A stretch of 64,000 nt of DNA from Lotus japonicus (GCF_012489685.1 NC_080043.1:53652289-53716288); one strand, 5' to 3'; shown: positions 31,567 to 44,576, counted from the first letter of the stretch. The notes: generated by a model not told the origin, from the letters alone. Translations and numbers: made by a program.

Positions 31567-32994
31567 CTGACAAAAGGCGTTGTCCGCCAAAGCACACACA
31601 GAAGACGCGAGGGTCAACTCTAAAGAACTATGTAGATAATAAACCCAATAGGTACAAATAATAGATAGCCACTTAGGCTTATAGCTAAAGATGTCATTCC
31701 TAGGGTTGCATGTTCCACAATAACATAAACACAATAATAGCAGATAGCATGTTCCAAATAGGTTTAACAATTACCAATCACACTCAACAACTAAATTAGT
31801 GTGCATGTTGCATGATATGTATGCAGGTTAACCCAGTCAACCACATGCATTCCGGAAAGGGATGGACATCAAACGGATCAGCCCTAACACCAGCCACGGT
31901 GGAGCCATTTCGGCCCGCGTGCCTCTTACTCCAACAGGGGTAGTCAGATCAGCAGTAAACCCGTAGGTCTGCCATTTCGGTCTGCTACAAGAGACGTCTA
32001 CAAACGCTCTTTCACGGCATTCCGGGTCTTATGACCATTTTGGAAACCGACGAGGTCCAGAGTACGTCCTGTGTTAATACCTCATTAATGTTGCATGTAT
32101 GCAAAATGATTAGTCAAACAACGTCTCCGTCCTCACTCGACACGTCGCCACGTGTTCTAGGGAAGTTAAAGTCTCTAAAAGCTTACCCTAAGGTAAAGTC
32201 GATTCTGCGACCAAAAGACACACTTCATAACGACACATAGCTGCTCCAACAGCACCACAACAAACGCTGCTCCAACAGCACAATAACAAACGATGCTCCA
32301 ACAGCACAACAATAAACGCTGCTCCAACAGCACAACAACAAACGCTGCTCCAACAGCACAACAACAAACTCAACACTTGGATCCGACGACACTCCTCGTT
32401 TTTCCAAAACTATGATTTGACTTCCAATGCCTTCCTTCGAGGTTGTTATCATTACTTAAAGATTTTGAGGTTATTTAAGGTCTTATGAATTTTCTTTATA
32501 AAATAGATTCCATTTTGTCTTATCGCAAGTCTTATACATTTTCAGGATCTCCCAATCCCAAGTCGCTTCCAGAGGATGTCTCGATCCACTAAACAAAATT
32601 AAGGCCCGAACCTCGTTCGTCCTGTCAAACTTTCTCAAAACTCTCAAAATAAAATCGGCATGACCTGCCCGCTATTCTCACCATTCAGAATCTCAGATTC
32701 CAGTACAGAGCATATTTAAATCATCACAATCAACAACATGTCATATATCAATAAATCGCATCATAAACACTTAGCACTTAGCATATAAAGCATGCACCAC
32801 ACATCCTAGATTACCCACATAGCACATAGCATGTAAGACAATCTCAAAAACATTCAGTAGATGAATCATCTACATTGTCAGCCGAAGCCTCAGAAAACAT
32901 TTTCCAATCACACACAATTCCAGTGCATAAACAGTAAACAATGTCGAAACATCGACCCTAAGCATTAACTAGAGATTCAGTGAGAAGCCCTCAC
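31567..32994 (-). other. predicted leader intron in the E1 3' LTR
   Basis: The donor is CAG|GTGAGGGCTTC at 32994 and the acceptor TCAG is at 31567-31570, length 1428. The 5' LTR copy (40242-41669) has the same length. The 26-bp minisatellite lies within it. Confidence 0.5.
32240..32368 (+). repeat. 26-bp minisatellite in the E1 3' LTR
   Basis: Five units of GCTGCTCCAACAGCACAACA type, separated by ACAAAC. One unit reads GATGCTCC where the 5' LTR has GCTGCTCC. Confidence 0.9.
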
Positions 32995-33887
32995 CTGAAA
33001 GTTCTCCAGAATGATCAACTAGTGCTTCCTCGCTCTCAAAGTGTTGGTCCTCGGGGAAATCCTCAAAAGCACCTTTACAATAAAATCACAGAATACTATC
33101 AGAATCTATCGGAAACTAAGCTATCGATACTTACTAAGGTTACTCGAAGTAATCTATACCCTAAGGTACGATAAACTAGCGCGAAAGACAAGTTTTCGGA
33201 AAAGGAAATTTTCCTCCTCCCCCCTAATAGGGCTCGGCCACTTTGTGCAATTATGGGGCTCGATTTTTCTTCGATCAAACTTGGTTCCTATGCTTTCATA
33301 AGCCGTAACTAAGGGTATTCTGAACTCGGAAAAATTATCGGATCAAAAACTGTCGCAGGGGTATTTTGGTCATGATTTTTAACTTAGGATTTTTCAAAAC
33401 TGAAATCCCAAAAATAAAATTTTGCAGGGACGTCACCAACGACGTTTATGACAACTAATCCTACTAGCACTAAGCTAAGGCGATAGTTTTCAGCCTAAAG
33501 GTTGAAGCTTTACGCCAAAAACTCCAAAAATGGGTATTTTAGGCTCAAATTGATTCCGGCGGAATTCCGGCGACATAACGGAAAATCTAACCCGGCAGAA
33601 GTGATCTTGGGCGCATAAGGAAGAGGTTTAGAATCAGAAATGAAAGATTCAGGATAGTTTTGCAAAAACCCATAAACTATCCGCTCAGAAAACTCTACAG
33701 AAAAGCTATGGAAAAAGCGATCAGAGGTAAGGATTAGCGACTATACCTCGAAGCCTTGAAGTAGCAACTGATTGATCGACGATCAAGCAAACGATGAAGA
33801 AAAACTCTTCTTCCTTCTTCCTTGTTCTTGGCCGCGGTTTTGGGAGAGAAAATGGAGGAGAATTTGTGTTTTTCTTCCTTTCTTTGC

Positions 33888-33895
33888 TATATATA
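33888..33895 (-). promoter_or_regulatory. TATA box of the E1 3' LTR
   Basis: TATATATA in CCTTTATATATAGC context on the - strand; the 5' LTR equivalent is 42563-42570. About 700 bases of LTR lie upstream (U3) and over 3 kb downstream, so R-U5 would be unusually long. Confidence 0.55.
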
Positions 33896-34602
33896 AAGGT
33901 TGGAAATTCGCGGGAAAATGAAAGTTTCGCGAATCTGATTTTTCCGACTTCATTCTCCATAAATTAATAGATATGTTTTGGCAAAAGAGTTCCAAAACTA
34001 TAAAGAGGTCTCCTTGTATTTTTGGCAACTAAAGCATAGTCGGTATAAAACTATTTTACCCGATAAGTTGCTTTTTGCATCGAATGTCGGAATGGAAAAC
34101 TTCCTTCGGAAGAAAGATTGAAATCATCAAGAGAAATGGGTGTACGCGTGTGGAATATTCATTTGAAGCTCTGAATAGAAAAAGTCTTCATTGTCGAGAA
34201 ATTCTAGGGTTTTGAAATACCAGGGATTCGGTTTCGGCAAACTTCCGATGATTGGAATCGGACGTTCGTAGATCCTAGAGTTTCGCCTCGAAACGATTGT
34301 GATATATGGAAAAAGAGAAGATCTAACATTTCTCTGAAGATTTTTGGAATTAACTGCCATCGTGCCTAAAAGTGAAAATTAGCTATATACTAGGGTTTCT
34401 GACCTAGGTTTAAGCGTAAAACGTTCGTGCTATAACTTTTATCGATCATAATGCAATCCTTGAACTTTTCCTGAACTTTCTCCTTCATAAATATATTTCA
34501 TTTAATAAACTTTCGTTCAGGTTTCCCTTCACATTACATCAACCCTAATCGTGAATAAGAAGTTTATTCACTTAGCATAAACTTAAAAACTCGGGCCTTA
34601 CA

Positions 34603-34620
34603 TTACTACCCTCCAAAAAG
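34603..34620 (-). other. E1 polypurine tract
   Basis: CTTTTTGGAGGGTAGTAA on the - strand directly precedes the 3' LTR start TGTAAGGCCC. Confidence 0.75.
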
Positions 34621-34623
34621 AAA

Positions 34624-34639
34624 GTTTCGACCTCGAAAC
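34624..34639. other. conserved palindrome GTTTCGAGGTCGAAAC after the E1 pol stop
   Basis: A near-perfect inverted repeat lies one codon or less beyond the pol stop and just before the PPT. Equivalent sites occur in E2 (51289-51304), E3 (56377-56392) and E4 (63695-63710). Confidence 0.8.
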
Positions 34640-37600
34640 TTAAGGGTTAGTAAAAAGTTCTGGATACTGTTCTTGAATCTTCTCCTTCAGCTCCCATGTC
34701 GCATCACCAGTGTCTTTATTCCAAATGACCTTCACTAACTCGATCTCTTTCCCTCTCAACTGTTTTATCCTGGTGTCACCAATGCTAATTGGCGGTGTCT
34801 CGAAAGACAGATCATCCTTCAACTCAATGTCATCCAGCTCGATAACATGTGTCGGATCCGCAATATATTTCCTCAGTTGTGACACGTGGAATACATCATG
34901 AATATTTGATAGAAATGGAGGTAGTGCAATCTGGTAAGCGACTGGTCCAATTCGACGAGTGATCTGATACGGTCCAATAAACTTGGGCGTAAGCTTCTTT
35001 GACTTGATTGCTCGACCAACTCCCGTCGTCTGAGTAACTCTCAGAAATACATGATCTCCTTCTTCGAACTCCAGAGTTCTGCGCCTCTGATCTGCATAAC
35101 TCTTCTGTCTACTCTGAGAAGTCCTCATCTTCTCTCTGATCTGCTTGATCTTCTCAGTGGTCTGTTGCAGAAGTTCCGGTCCTACCAACAGATTTTCTCC
35201 GTTTTGGTACCAACACAAAGGTGTTCTACACTTGCGGCCATACAAAGCCTCATACGGTGCCATACCAATGCTCGTATGAAAACTGTTGTTGTATGTGAAC
35301 TCAATCAATGGCAATAAGGTATCCCAACTGCCCTTGTTGTCTAGAACGCAAGCGCGTAGCAAATCCTCCAACGACTGAATAGTTCTCTCAGTCTGTCCAT
35401 CAGTCTGCGGATGATAAGCAGAACTTAGTCTCAGCCTCGTTCCCAAAGCTTCTTGAAGAGCTCCCCAAAAATGTGATGTAAACTTCGGGTCTCGATCGGA
35501 TACAATACTTGTCGGTACTCCGTGAAGTCGTACAATCTCCGCTATATATAACTCTGATAGTTTCTCCACGTTGTACGAAGTCCTCACCGGTACGAAATGA
35601 GCCGACTTAGTCAGTCGATCCACGATTACCCAAATAGAATCGTATCCCTTCTGAGTTCTTGGCAAAGCCACGACGAAATCCATCGATATGCTATCCCATT
35701 TCCATTCTGGCACATCCAAGCTTTGTAGCATACCTGAAGACTTCTGATGCTCCACCTTCGCCTTCTGACATGTCAGACATGCAGCTACATACTCAGCCAC
35801 TTGTCTTTTCATTCCTGGCCACCAAAAATTCACCTTCAAGTCCTGGTACATCTTCTTCATTCCAGGATGAATGCTTAACTTGCTCTTGTGACCTTCATCC
35901 ATAATCAATCTTCTCAAGTCAGGGTTGTTAGGTACACAAACCCTATCCTTGCACCGTAGGATATTGTCACTTCCTACCTTGAATTCTGGGTCTTTACCTT
36001 GACTTACCAAATTCCTTTTCCCGAGCAGAAACTCATCTTGTAACTGTTGGTCTCGGATTTCTTCCATCAATCCATTGGTAATTCTGATCATCCCAAACTT
36101 CAGTTCTCCCTCGGATAATTTCACATCCAAGCTCATATCTCGAAAATGTTCCAGCAGTTGCAGCTCCTTCACCATCATCGACGAGATGTGCATCTTCCTG
36201 CTCAAGGCATCAGCAACAACATTCGCCTTTCCAGGATGATATTGCAGAGTGAACTCGTAATCTTTGAGAAATTCCATCCACCGACGCTGTCTCATGTTCA
36301 GCTCCTTCTGCTCAAACAAGTACTTCAAGCTCTTATCATCACTGAATATGGTGAAATTGCATCCATATAAGTGATGTCTCCAAATCTTCAGCGCAAATAC
36401 GATTGCAGCTAGTTCCAAGTCATGAGTCGGATAATTCTTCTCATGCACCTTCAGTTGTCTTGAAGCATAAGCAACCACCTTCCGATGTTGCATCAGCACA
36501 CATCCCAAACCTTGATGCGAAGCATCACAGTATACCTCATAAGGTTCCTCCGGTTGCGGTAAGACGAGTACAGGTGACGTCGTCAACCGTTCCTTCATCA
36601 TCTGAAAGCTAGTCTCGCACGCTTCAGTCCATGCAAAAGGTTGGTCCTTCCTCGTCAGTTGAGTCAAAGGTCCAACAATCTTCGCGAAATTCTCGATAAA
36701 GTGACGATAGTATCCCGCCAAACCGACAAAACTTCTGATCTCCGTCACTGTCTTCGGCCGTTCCCATGACAATACGGTCTCTACCTTTGCTGGATCCACA
36801 GCTATCCCCTCCTTAGAGATCACATGGCCTAAGAATTTTACCTCTTCGAGCCAAAATTCGCACTTAGAAGGATTGGCATACAACTCCTTCTCCCTCAGCA
36901 CTTGTAAAACTTGTCGCAAGTGCTCCTCATGGTCTTCAGCATTCTTTGAATAGATCAGAATGTCGTCGATAAACACCACGACGAATCGATCCAAGAATGT
37001 ATGGAAAGTCATATTCATGTAAGCCATGAATATTGTCGGCGCATTTGTCACCCCAAATGGCATCACTAAGTACTCATAGTGTCCATAACAGGTTCTGAAT
37101 GCCGTCTTCTGGATATCCTCGGTCTTGACCCTGATTTGATGATAACCCGACTTCAGGTCGATCTTCGAGAATATGGTAGCTCCCCGCAGTTGATCCATCA
37201 AATCATCAATCCTAGGTAACGGATACCTATTCTTGACGGTTACCTTGTTCAATTGTCGGTAGTCGACACATAGTCTCGACTTCCCGTCCTTCTTCTTCAC
37301 CAATAAGACTGGCGCTCCCCAAGGTGAAACGCTTGGTCGTATGAATCCCTTCGACAAAAGATCTTCGAGTTGGGACTTCAGTTCCACTAGCTCCGCAGGT
37401 GCCATACGATATGGTGCAATCGAAATCGGCCCTGTTCCCGGTACGATGTCTATAGCAAACTCAATGTCGCGTACAGGCGGCAATACAGGTACATCGCCAG
37501 GAAAAACATCCGTGAATTCTTTCACCACTGGAATACTGCCAACTTCTGGGTTCCCTTTGCTCTCCAAGCTTAGCAAAACAGAATACTCCTGAGATCCCTC

Positions 37601-39031
37601 GTTCAAAGCGACGCTGATGTGATTGGCAGCTAGATACTCGGAAAGATCCGAATCAGGAAATACCACTCTCTTTCGGTTGCAGTCCAAAAGACAATGATAG
37701 CGGGACAACCAATCCATTCCTAGGATAACATCTAGGTTCTTAAGAGCTAGGCATACTAGGTTAGCATGGTAGATCCTATTGTTGTATGTTATCGGACAAT
37801 ACATGCATGCTGAATTAGCAAGTAGAGTCTTGGCAGGAGTAGCAACTATCAGATCGAAGCTCAAAGCAGTAATAGGAAGTCTTAATCTGATTGCACAATC
37901 TCTAGAGATAAATGAATGCGTTGCTCCGGAATCAAAAAGTACGGATAGAAGGTTACCGTCAATCTCGCAGTCGCCTCTAATCAGTCCATCTACCCCCTCA
38001 GCATCTTCACCATCCATGGTGTAGACTCTCGCCTTTGCAGCAGGACGCTTTCCTTGAGCAGTGTTGACGGTTGGCTCAGCCTTTGGTGCCCTGCACTGAG
38101 CAGCAGTATGCCCCAACTTGTTGCAATTGAAGCATTGAGGCCTCGTGTCGGGACAAGCACGAGCAAAGTGCCCCGGCTTCCCACACTTGAAGCACGTCAG
38201 TTCCCTGTTCTGAGTCTGACCCCCAGAACCACCAGCAGCCCCCACCATGGGCCTGTAAGATCCTGACGCAAACCCTCTACCAGCAGGACGCTGGTACGGC
38301 CTCCTGGTTTGAAACCTCCCCCTGTTCTGAATATTCTGAGAGCTCGACCTCATCGGCCCTCCAGTTCCAGTCCGGTTCAACCTCCGGTTCTTCATTAGCT
38401 CTACTTCCGTGGCCTTCTCCACCAACGACTGGAATCGCATGATTCCCAGTGGCCTCACTGAGTCCTCAATATCCGGCCTTAGTCCATTAACGAAACGCTT
38501 GCACATATAGCGTTCGTTCACATGGTCGTGGAAGAATTGGAAATGCTTTGCCAAGGATTCCAGCTTCGAAGCAAATTCCGGCACCGACATACCTCCCTGA
38601 CGGAGGGTTAGAAATTGTGACTCCCGCTCATCCCGAGCACTTGTTGGAAAGTACTTTTCCAAGAATGCGGCCCGGAAAGAATTCCAGTTGATCTCTTCAT
38701 GGTTAGCTTCCATGATCCTCTTGTGGCCCTTCCACCAGTACTCAGCATCACCGAGCAACAGATAAGTCGCCATGCCCACCTTGGCACCCTCAACAGTCTG
38801 TAGGACGCCGAATATCTTTTCAACCTCCTGAATCCAGAGATCTGCTTTGTCTGGATCAGTACCACCAGAGAACTTGGGTGAGTTTTGCCTCCTGAAGTCA
38901 TTGAGGCCTTTGTTCTGGTCCAGAGTTATTTCCCTCTGGCGCTGATGTTGTTCACGTGCTTCTCCAGCAGTACGCCTCATGGCGTTATCATTCGCCTGTG
39001 CGGTAACGGCTTGGGCCATAGTGGCCATCAT
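34640..39031 (-). CDS. E1 gag-pol polyprotein, 1463 aa, single open frame
   Basis: Domains in order: gag ([17 protein letters not shown] near residue 62, AEYWWKG near 96); two CCHC knuckles (280-293 and 300-313); protease [12 protein letters not shown] (367-370 active site); RT with [12 protein letters not shown] (about 622) and [11 protein letters not shown] (687-690); RNase H with [10 protein letters not shown] (D836) and [10 protein letters not shown] (D898); integrase zinc region from about H1048, then D1118, D1179 and E1215; a C-terminal HVSQLRKYI segment; and a chromodomain-like end ([20 protein letters not shown]). It has everything needed for retrotransposition. An ATG at 39056-39058 opens the same frame but meets TAG at 39041-39043, so the chosen start is the internal Met at 39031. 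Some RT residues differ from the E2 consensus. Confidence 0.93.
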   Translation of the reverse strand: MMATMAQAVTAQANDNAMRRTAGEAREQHQRQREITLDQNKGLNDFRRQNSPKFSGGTDPDKADLWIQEVEKIFGVLQTVEGAKVGMATYLLLGDAEYWWKGHKRIMEANHEEINWNSFRAAFLEKYFPTSARDERESQFLTLRQGGMSVPEFASKLESLAKHFQFFHDHVNERYMCKRFVNGLRPDIEDSVRPLGIMRFQSLVEKATEVELMKNRRLNRTGTGGPMRSSSQNIQNRGRFQTRRPYQRPAGRGFASGSYRPMVGAAGGSGGQTQNRELTCFKCGKPGHFARACPDTRPQCFNCNKLGHTAAQCRAPKAEPTVNTAQGKRPAAKARVYTMDGEDAEGVDGLIRGDCEIDGNLLSVLFDSGATHSFISRDCAIRLRLPITALSFDLIVATPAKTLLANSACMYCPITYNNRIYHANLVCLALKNLDVILGMDWLSRYHCLLDCNRKRVVFPDSDLSEYLAANHISVALNEGSQEYSVLLSLESKGNPEVGSIPVVKEFTDVFPGDVPVLPPVRDIEFAIDIVPGTGPISIAPYRMAPAELVELKSQLEDLLSKGFIRPSVSPWGAPVLLVKKKDGKSRLCVDYRQLNKVTVKNRYPLPRIDDLMDQLRGATIFSKIDLKSGYHQIRVKTEDIQKTAFRTCYGHYEYLVMPFGVTNAPTIFMAYMNMTFHTFLDRFVVVFIDDILIYSKNAEDHEEHLRQVLQVLREKELYANPSKCEFWLEEVKFLGHVISKEGIAVDPAKVETVLSWERPKTVTEIRSFVGLAGYYRHFIENFAKIVGPLTQLTRKDQPFAWTEACETSFQMMKERLTTSPVLVLPQPEEPYEVYCDASHQGLGCVLMQHRKVVAYASRQLKVHEKNYPTHDLELAAIVFALKIWRHHLYGCNFTIFSDDKSLKYLFEQKELNMRQRRWMEFLKDYEFTLQYHPGKANVVADALSRKMHISSMMVKELQLLEHFRDMSLDVKLSEGELKFGMIRITNGLMEEIRDQQLQDEFLLGKRNLVSQGKDPEFKVGSDNILRCKDRVCVPNNPDLRRLIMDEGHKSKLSIHPGMKKMYQDLKVNFWWPGMKRQVAEYVAACLTCQKAKVEHQKSSGMLQSLDVPEWKWDSISMDFVVALPRTQKGYDSIWVIVDRLTKSAHFVPVRTSYNVEKLSELYIAEIVRLHGVPTSIVSDRDPKFTSHFWGALQEALGTRLRLSSAYHPQTDGQTERTIQSLEDLLRACVLDNKGSWDTLLPLIEFTYNNSFHTSIGMAPYEALYGRKCRTPLCWYQNGENLLVGPELLQQTTEKIKQIREKMRTSQSRQKSYADQRRRTLEFEEGDHVFLRVTQTTGVGRAIKSKKLTPKFIGPYQITRRIGPVAYQIALPPFLSNIHDVFHVSQLRKYIADPTHVIELDDIELKDDLSFETPPISIGDTRIKQLRGKEIELVKVIWNKDTGDATWELKEKIQEQYPELFTNP

Positions 39032-39256
39032 CTCAGCTAGCTAGTTGGTATTCACCATATTCTGTTAAAGGAAGCAAACAGTCAGTACTCATCATAAGAT
39101 AGCATCTAGCATCACTATACAATATGAGTAAGCAATAACTTCAATCAATTTTTAAGCGAAAAATCGGTTGCAGACAATCAATTTTCACTCTTTGCAGAGT
39201 CACACAGCCTAGCACAGAAGACCTATTCCCCAACAACTCCCGAAAGACTCGACCGT

Positions 39257-39268
39257 GCTCTGATACCA
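39257..39268 (-). other. E1 primer binding site
   Basis: TGGTATCAGAGC lies three bases from the 5' LTR end. It is complementary to the initiator Met tRNA 3' end. Confidence 0.9.
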
Positions 39269-39762
39269 CAATGTAACACCCCGATTTCGGTGGCGTCACT
39301 TTAGTAACCAAAAGTAAACTTAATGCGGAAAAACGTGAAATATTTTTTTTTTTCGATAATAACTAAGACAAGACTGAATTAAATAAAACCCAAAAGCGAA
39401 AAGCAATAGAACTAATATACAATATATAAACAGCCCCCGCTGTAAGTAACAACCTCGTCACGAGTAACCTCCAGTGACGGAAAGAAAAGTGCAACGCCCG
39501 TAGGCAATATATACAAACCAAATGAAAAGGGTGAAGTGCCCGCAACACCATCCCTCAAAACTGAGAATCAGCTGACCCAATGGCCTGAAAATAAGACCTC
39601 CTAAGTCCAACCAACTCTCTGTGATTCCCGTAAGGAAACCACACAAAAAGCTATAGGCGGATCTACCCTGTCCCCTAAGTAACAAATGAAGCAAGACTGT
39701 CAGAGCTAAAACTCTTCTCCTACACTAATCCTAACTCGAGGAGCTCATACCAACACTCAAAA

Positions 39763-40241
39763 CTATGTGCTAGCATGATCGTCGTCTGAATCAGAATCCA
39801 GAACGACCAAGTCTACCAGCTCTATCCGTCCTCCCCTCGCAACCGCAGTGCGCTCCGATGCTGGACTCACGGGCTTAGGGCCCGAACCCTGATCATCAAT
39901 GATCGCAACAGAGGGTGCACTAGACCCTGCCGAAGGCACTCCCACTGGAAACTCCTCTGAGGGATCCTCCTCCTCTGAAGATGACGGTGGCGGCGGTGCT
40001 CCTCCGAATCCTGGTCCGCAGTGAACGCCCGGTGGCAAGTTGAAGCTGATAGAGCATCGCCTCAACACTCCTGACCTCAAGAGTCCTCCACTGTCCACGT
40101 GGTCCTCCATGATGCGCCCCGAATACGTCGCTCGGTGGCTCGCGGGATCAACCACCCACGACCCGGGGTCGTCCTGATCTATCATCTCGTACCTAATCCC
40201 CCCGAAGGGTGGACCATGGTGAACCAGTCCGCAATATTCAT
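39763..40241 (-). pseudogene. LTR-encoded ORF of E1 (5' LTR copy), frameshifted
   Basis: The acceptor and ATG (40241) are conserved. The run of C at about 40197-40203 is one base shorter than in the 3' LTR and solo LTR, so the first dozen codons are out of frame with the rest. Beyond the shift the frame is open to 39763 and matches the other copies. All genomic RNA from E1 would carry this broken copy at its 5' end. Confidence 0.7.
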
Positions 40242-40914
40242 CTGACAAAAGGCGTTGTCCGCCAAAGCACACACAGAAGACGCGAGGGTCAACTCTAAAG
40301 AACTATGTAGATAATAAACCCAATAGGTACAAATAATAGATAGCCACTTAGGCTTATAGCTAAAGATGTCATTCCTAGGGTTGCATGTTCCACAATAACA
40401 TAAACACAATAATAGCAGATAGCATGTTCCAAATAGGTTTAACAATTACCAATCACACTCAACAACTAAATTAGTGTGCATGTTGCATGATATGTATGCA
40501 GGTTAACCCAGTCAACCACATGCATTCCGGAAAGGGATGGACATCAAACGGATCAGCCCTAACACCAGCCACGGTGGAGCCATTTCGGCCCGCGTGCCTC
40601 TTACTCCAACAGGGGTAGTCAGATCAGCAGTAAACCCGTAGGTCTGCCATTTCGGTCTGCTACAAGAGACGTCTACAAACGCTCTTTCACGGCATTCCGG
40701 GTCTTATGACCATTTTGGAAACCGACGAGGTCCAGAGTACGTCCTGTGTTAATGCCTCATTAATGTTGCATGTATGCAAAATGATTAGTCAAACAACGTC
40801 TCCGTCCTCACTCGACACGTCGCCACGTGTTCTAGGGAAGTTAAAGTCTCTAAAAGCTTACCCTAAGGTAAAGTCGATTCTGCGACCAAAAGACACACTT
40901 CATAACGACACATA

Positions 40915-41043
40915 GCTGCTCCAACAGCACCACAACAAACGCTGCTCCAACAGCACAATAACAAACGCTGCTCCAACAGCACAACAATAAACGCTGCTCC
41001 AACAGCACAACAACAAACGCTGCTCCAACAGCACAACAACAAA
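40915..41043 (+). repeat. 26-bp minisatellite in the E1 5' LTR
   Basis: Five units of GCTGCTCCAACAGCACAACA type at the same place as in the 3' LTR. Confidence 0.9.
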
Positions 41044-43277
41044 CTCAACACTTGGATCCGACGACACTCCTCGTTTTTCCAAAACTATGATTTGACTTCC
41101 AATGCCTTCCTTCGAGGTTGTTATCATTACTTAAAGATTTTGAGGTTATTTAAGGTCTTATGAATTTTCTTTATAAAATAGATTCCATTTTGTCTTATCG
41201 CAAGTCTTATACATTTTCAGGATCTCCCAATCCCAAGTCGCTTCCAGAGGATGTCTCGATCCACTAAACAAAATTAAGGCCCGAACCTCGTTCGTCCTAT
41301 CAAACTTTCTCAAAACTCTCAAAATAAAATTGGCATGACCTGCCCGCTATTCTCACCATTCAGAATCTCAGATTCCAGTACAGAGCATATTTAAATCATC
41401 ACAATCAACAACATGTCATATATCAATAAATCGCATCATAAACACTTAGCACTTAGCATATAAAGCATGCACCACACATCCTAGATTACCCACATAGCAC
41501 ATAGCATGTAAGACAATCTCAAAAACATTCAGTAGATGAATCATCTACATTGTCAGCCGAAGCCTCAGAAAACATTTTCCAATCACACACAATTCCAGTG
41601 CATAAACAGTAAACAATGTTGAAACATCGACCCTAAGCATTAACTAGAGATTCAGTGAGAAGCCCTCACCTGAAAGTTCTCCAGAATGATCAACTAGTGC
41701 TTCCTCGCTCTCAAAGTGTTGGTCCTCGGGGAAATCCTCAAAAGCACCTTTACAATAAAATCACAGAATACTATCAGAATCTATCGGAAACTAAGCTATC
41801 GATACTTACTAAGGTTACTCGAAGTAATCTATACCCTAAGGTACGATAAACTAGCGCGAAAGACAAGTTTTCGGAAAAGGAAATTTTCCTCCTCCCCCCT
41901 AATAGGGCTCGGCCACTTTGTGCAATTATGGGGCTCGATTTTTCCTCGATCAAACTTGGTTCCTATGCTTTCATAAGCCGTAACTAAGGGTATTCTGAAC
42001 TCGGAAAAATTATCGGATCAAAAATTGTCGCAGGGGTATTTTGGTCATGATTTTTAACTTAGGATTTTTCAAAACTGAAATCCCAAAAATAAAATTTTGC
42101 AGGGACGTCACCAACGACGTTTATGACAACTAATCCTACTAGCACTAAGCTAAGGCGATAGTTTTCAGCCTAAAGGTTGAAGCTTTACACCAAAAACTCC
42201 AAAAATGAGTATTTTAGGCTCAAATTGATTCCGGCGGAATTCCGGCGACATAACGGAAAATCTAACCCGGCAGAAGTGATCTTGGGCGCATAAGGAAGAG
42301 GTTTAGAATCAGAAATGAAAGATTCAGGATAGTTTTGCAAAAACCCATAAACTATCTGCTCAGAAAACTCTACAGAAAAGCTATGGAAAAAGCGATCAGA
42401 GGTAAGGATTAGCGACTATACCTCGAAGCCTTGAAGTAGCAACTGATTGATCGACGATCAAGCAAACGATGAAGAAAAACTCTTCTTCCTTCTTCCTTGT
42501 TCTTGGCCGCGGTTTTGGGAGAGAAAATGGAGGAGAATTTGTGTTTTTCTTCCTTTCTTTGCTATATATAAAGGTTGGAAATTCGCGGGAAAATGAAAGT
42601 TTCGCGAATCTGATTTTTCCGACTTCATTCTCCATGAATTAATAGATATGTTTTGGCAAAAGAGTTCCAAAACTATAAAGAGGTCTCCTTGTATTTTTGG
42701 CAACTAAAGCATAGTCGGTATAAAACTATTTTACCCGATAAGTTGCTTTTTGCATCGAATGTCGGAATGGAAAACTTCCTTCGGAAGAAAGATTGAAATC
42801 ATCAAGAGAAATGGGTGTACGCGTGTGGAATATTCATTTGAAGCTCTGAATAGAAAAAGTCTTCATTGTCGAGAAATTCTAGGGTTTTGAAATACCAGGG
42901 ATTCGGTTTCGGCAAACTTCCGATGATTGGAATCGGACGTTCGTAGATCCTAGAGTTTCGCCTCGAAACGATTGTGATATATGGAAAAAGAGAAGTTCTA
43001 ACATTTCTCTGAAGATTTTTGGAATTAACTGCCATCGTGCCTAAAAGTGAAAATTAGCTATATACTAGGGTTTCTGACCTAGGTTTAAGCGTAAAACGTT
43101 CGTGCTATAACTTTTATCGATCATAATGCAATCCTTGAACTTTTCCTGAACTTTCTCCTTCATAAATATATTTCATTTAATAAACTTTCGTTCAGGTTTC
43201 CCTTCACATTACATCAACCCTAATCGTGAATAAGAAGTTTATTCACTTAGCATAAACTTAAAAACTCGGGCCTTACA

Positions 43278-43299
43278 ATTAAATCTCTAATGTGGACTC
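43278..43299 (+). mobile_element. Copia-3 3' LTR, middle sliver
   Basis: Five bases are the E1 target duplication. The following 17 bases end ATGTGGACTC and match the solo LTR at about 7480-7496 read in element sense. E3 starts directly after. Confidence 0.75.
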
Positions 43300-44576
43300 T
43301 GTAACGCCCTGATTTCTCGAGGGTCACTTTAGTAACCTTTTTCAAAAAAACGTGTGTAAATTTTTGTCGAAATAAAACCTTTTAATGACAGTAAATAAAA
43401 GATAGAATGAATGATGAATAAACTTCATTTTATTTAATAGACCAAGGCTTTTTATTACATCAAGACTCAATAAAGGAAACTAGTGCTTTCAATCTTACTT
43501 AAGCTCATCCACATACACGATGGCTTTAAGAAGGTATCAAGCCCTAAAGCAACACTCGACCTCACCCCCCAGTACGGACGCATAACACTTTCCCAACCCG
43601 ACTCAGACGATGCCTTTGGCCCTGAAAGCTTCATACACGGCCTCCCTGATCAATGTCCGAAGCCTCTGCTCCTGGCGCTTGATCACCCTGCCGAACATTT
43701 CCTCCATGCGAGCCTCCGGGATGGGAGGGTCAGGTACAAGCGATGCCGGGGAGTAATCTGAAGAATCAGGCCCAGGTGGGGGTGGTGTGAACACGGCCTG
43801 TGGTGATGAGCCCTCCGAAGGGTCCGTCTTCATAGCGGACTCCTCGTCGTCAGGTGGTGCGAACCGCGCGGGAGTATAGGGCATCTGAATCTCGCCATCG
43901 AAGCCTGTAAGACCCGGTGATTTATTTATGTTTTGTATTATTGAAGAATAATATAAAGTACGATGTTCTATTTTCAGTAAGGAGAAAATACTGATTAATT
44001 GTTACTATAACGCTTGTATAGTAATTTATTACGTAATTAATTATTACGTAAAGCGCGAGTAGTCGATATGCATGCATGCACATGCATAATTTTGGGTAGT
44101 GCATAAAATATGCAAAAAGGGAATTTTCGAGACTTATATCTATTATATTGGAGGAGGAGATTTACTTATTTATTTGTTAAGTAAATATAAAGTGTTTTGG
44201 AGTTTTTATTTAAATAATTTTTTTTAATTGGATTTAATGTTATTTTGGAAATAAGAAAAGAAAAAAAAAGAATTGAAGATATATTTTCTTCTAGGGAATG
44301 GCCGAAACTTTGTTAGGATAATGGTTTGGTTTTTCAAATTTGAAAATTATTTCCATGTGTTTAGTGTTTTAATAATAAAAAAAAAAAAAACAAATATCCT
44401 AACAAACTAGAAGGGGGGGGACGGCCAAGGTTGTTAGAGGGAATTTAGGGGAGTTTGTTACTTGCTTAGTGGAAAAGTAATTAATTTGAATAAAAATTAA
44501 TTAAAATTATATTTTTGCCCTTGGGCTTGGGCTAAAATTAAGGGTTTTATCGTATTTTTACCTCCACATCCTCCAC

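Larger units (their letters stand above)
30595..34602 (-). mobile_element. E1 3' LTR (element sense), 4008 bp
   Basis: On the + strand it runs from TGTAACACCCCGATTTCGG to CGGGCCTTACA. It contains the LTR-encoded ORF, a predicted leader intron, the 26-bp minisatellite and a TATA box, in that order from left to right. Confidence 0.95.
30595..43277 (-). mobile_element. E1: full-length Tekay/Del chromovirus (Ty3/gypsy), 12.7 kb
   Basis: Two near-identical 4.0-kb LTRs (30595-34602 and 39272-43277) flank one long gag-pol frame on the - strand. A 5-bp duplication ATTAA flanks the element (30590-30594 and 43278-43282). The PBS is complementary to initiator Met tRNA, the PPT is present, and pol ends in a chromodomain-like segment. 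LTR pairs differ at a small number of sites that I did not count exactly, so the insertion is recent relative to its neighbours. Confidence 0.95.
39272..43277 (-). mobile_element. E1 5' LTR (element sense), 4006 bp
   Basis: It is collinear with the 3' LTR and solo LTR. Differences are mostly single bases; one is a lost C in a C run near 40200 that breaks the LTR-encoded ORF. Confidence 0.95.

Noticed and set aside
31423..31623. 66-codon + strand frame in E1-family LTRs (also 16133-16333)
   Set aside because: Antisense shadow of the LTR-encoded ORF; it is not conserved in E2 or E3.
43922..44104. 60-codon - strand frame at the E2 LTR start (and 51341-51523)
   Set aside because: AT-rich U3 sequence with no homologue in the other LTR families.
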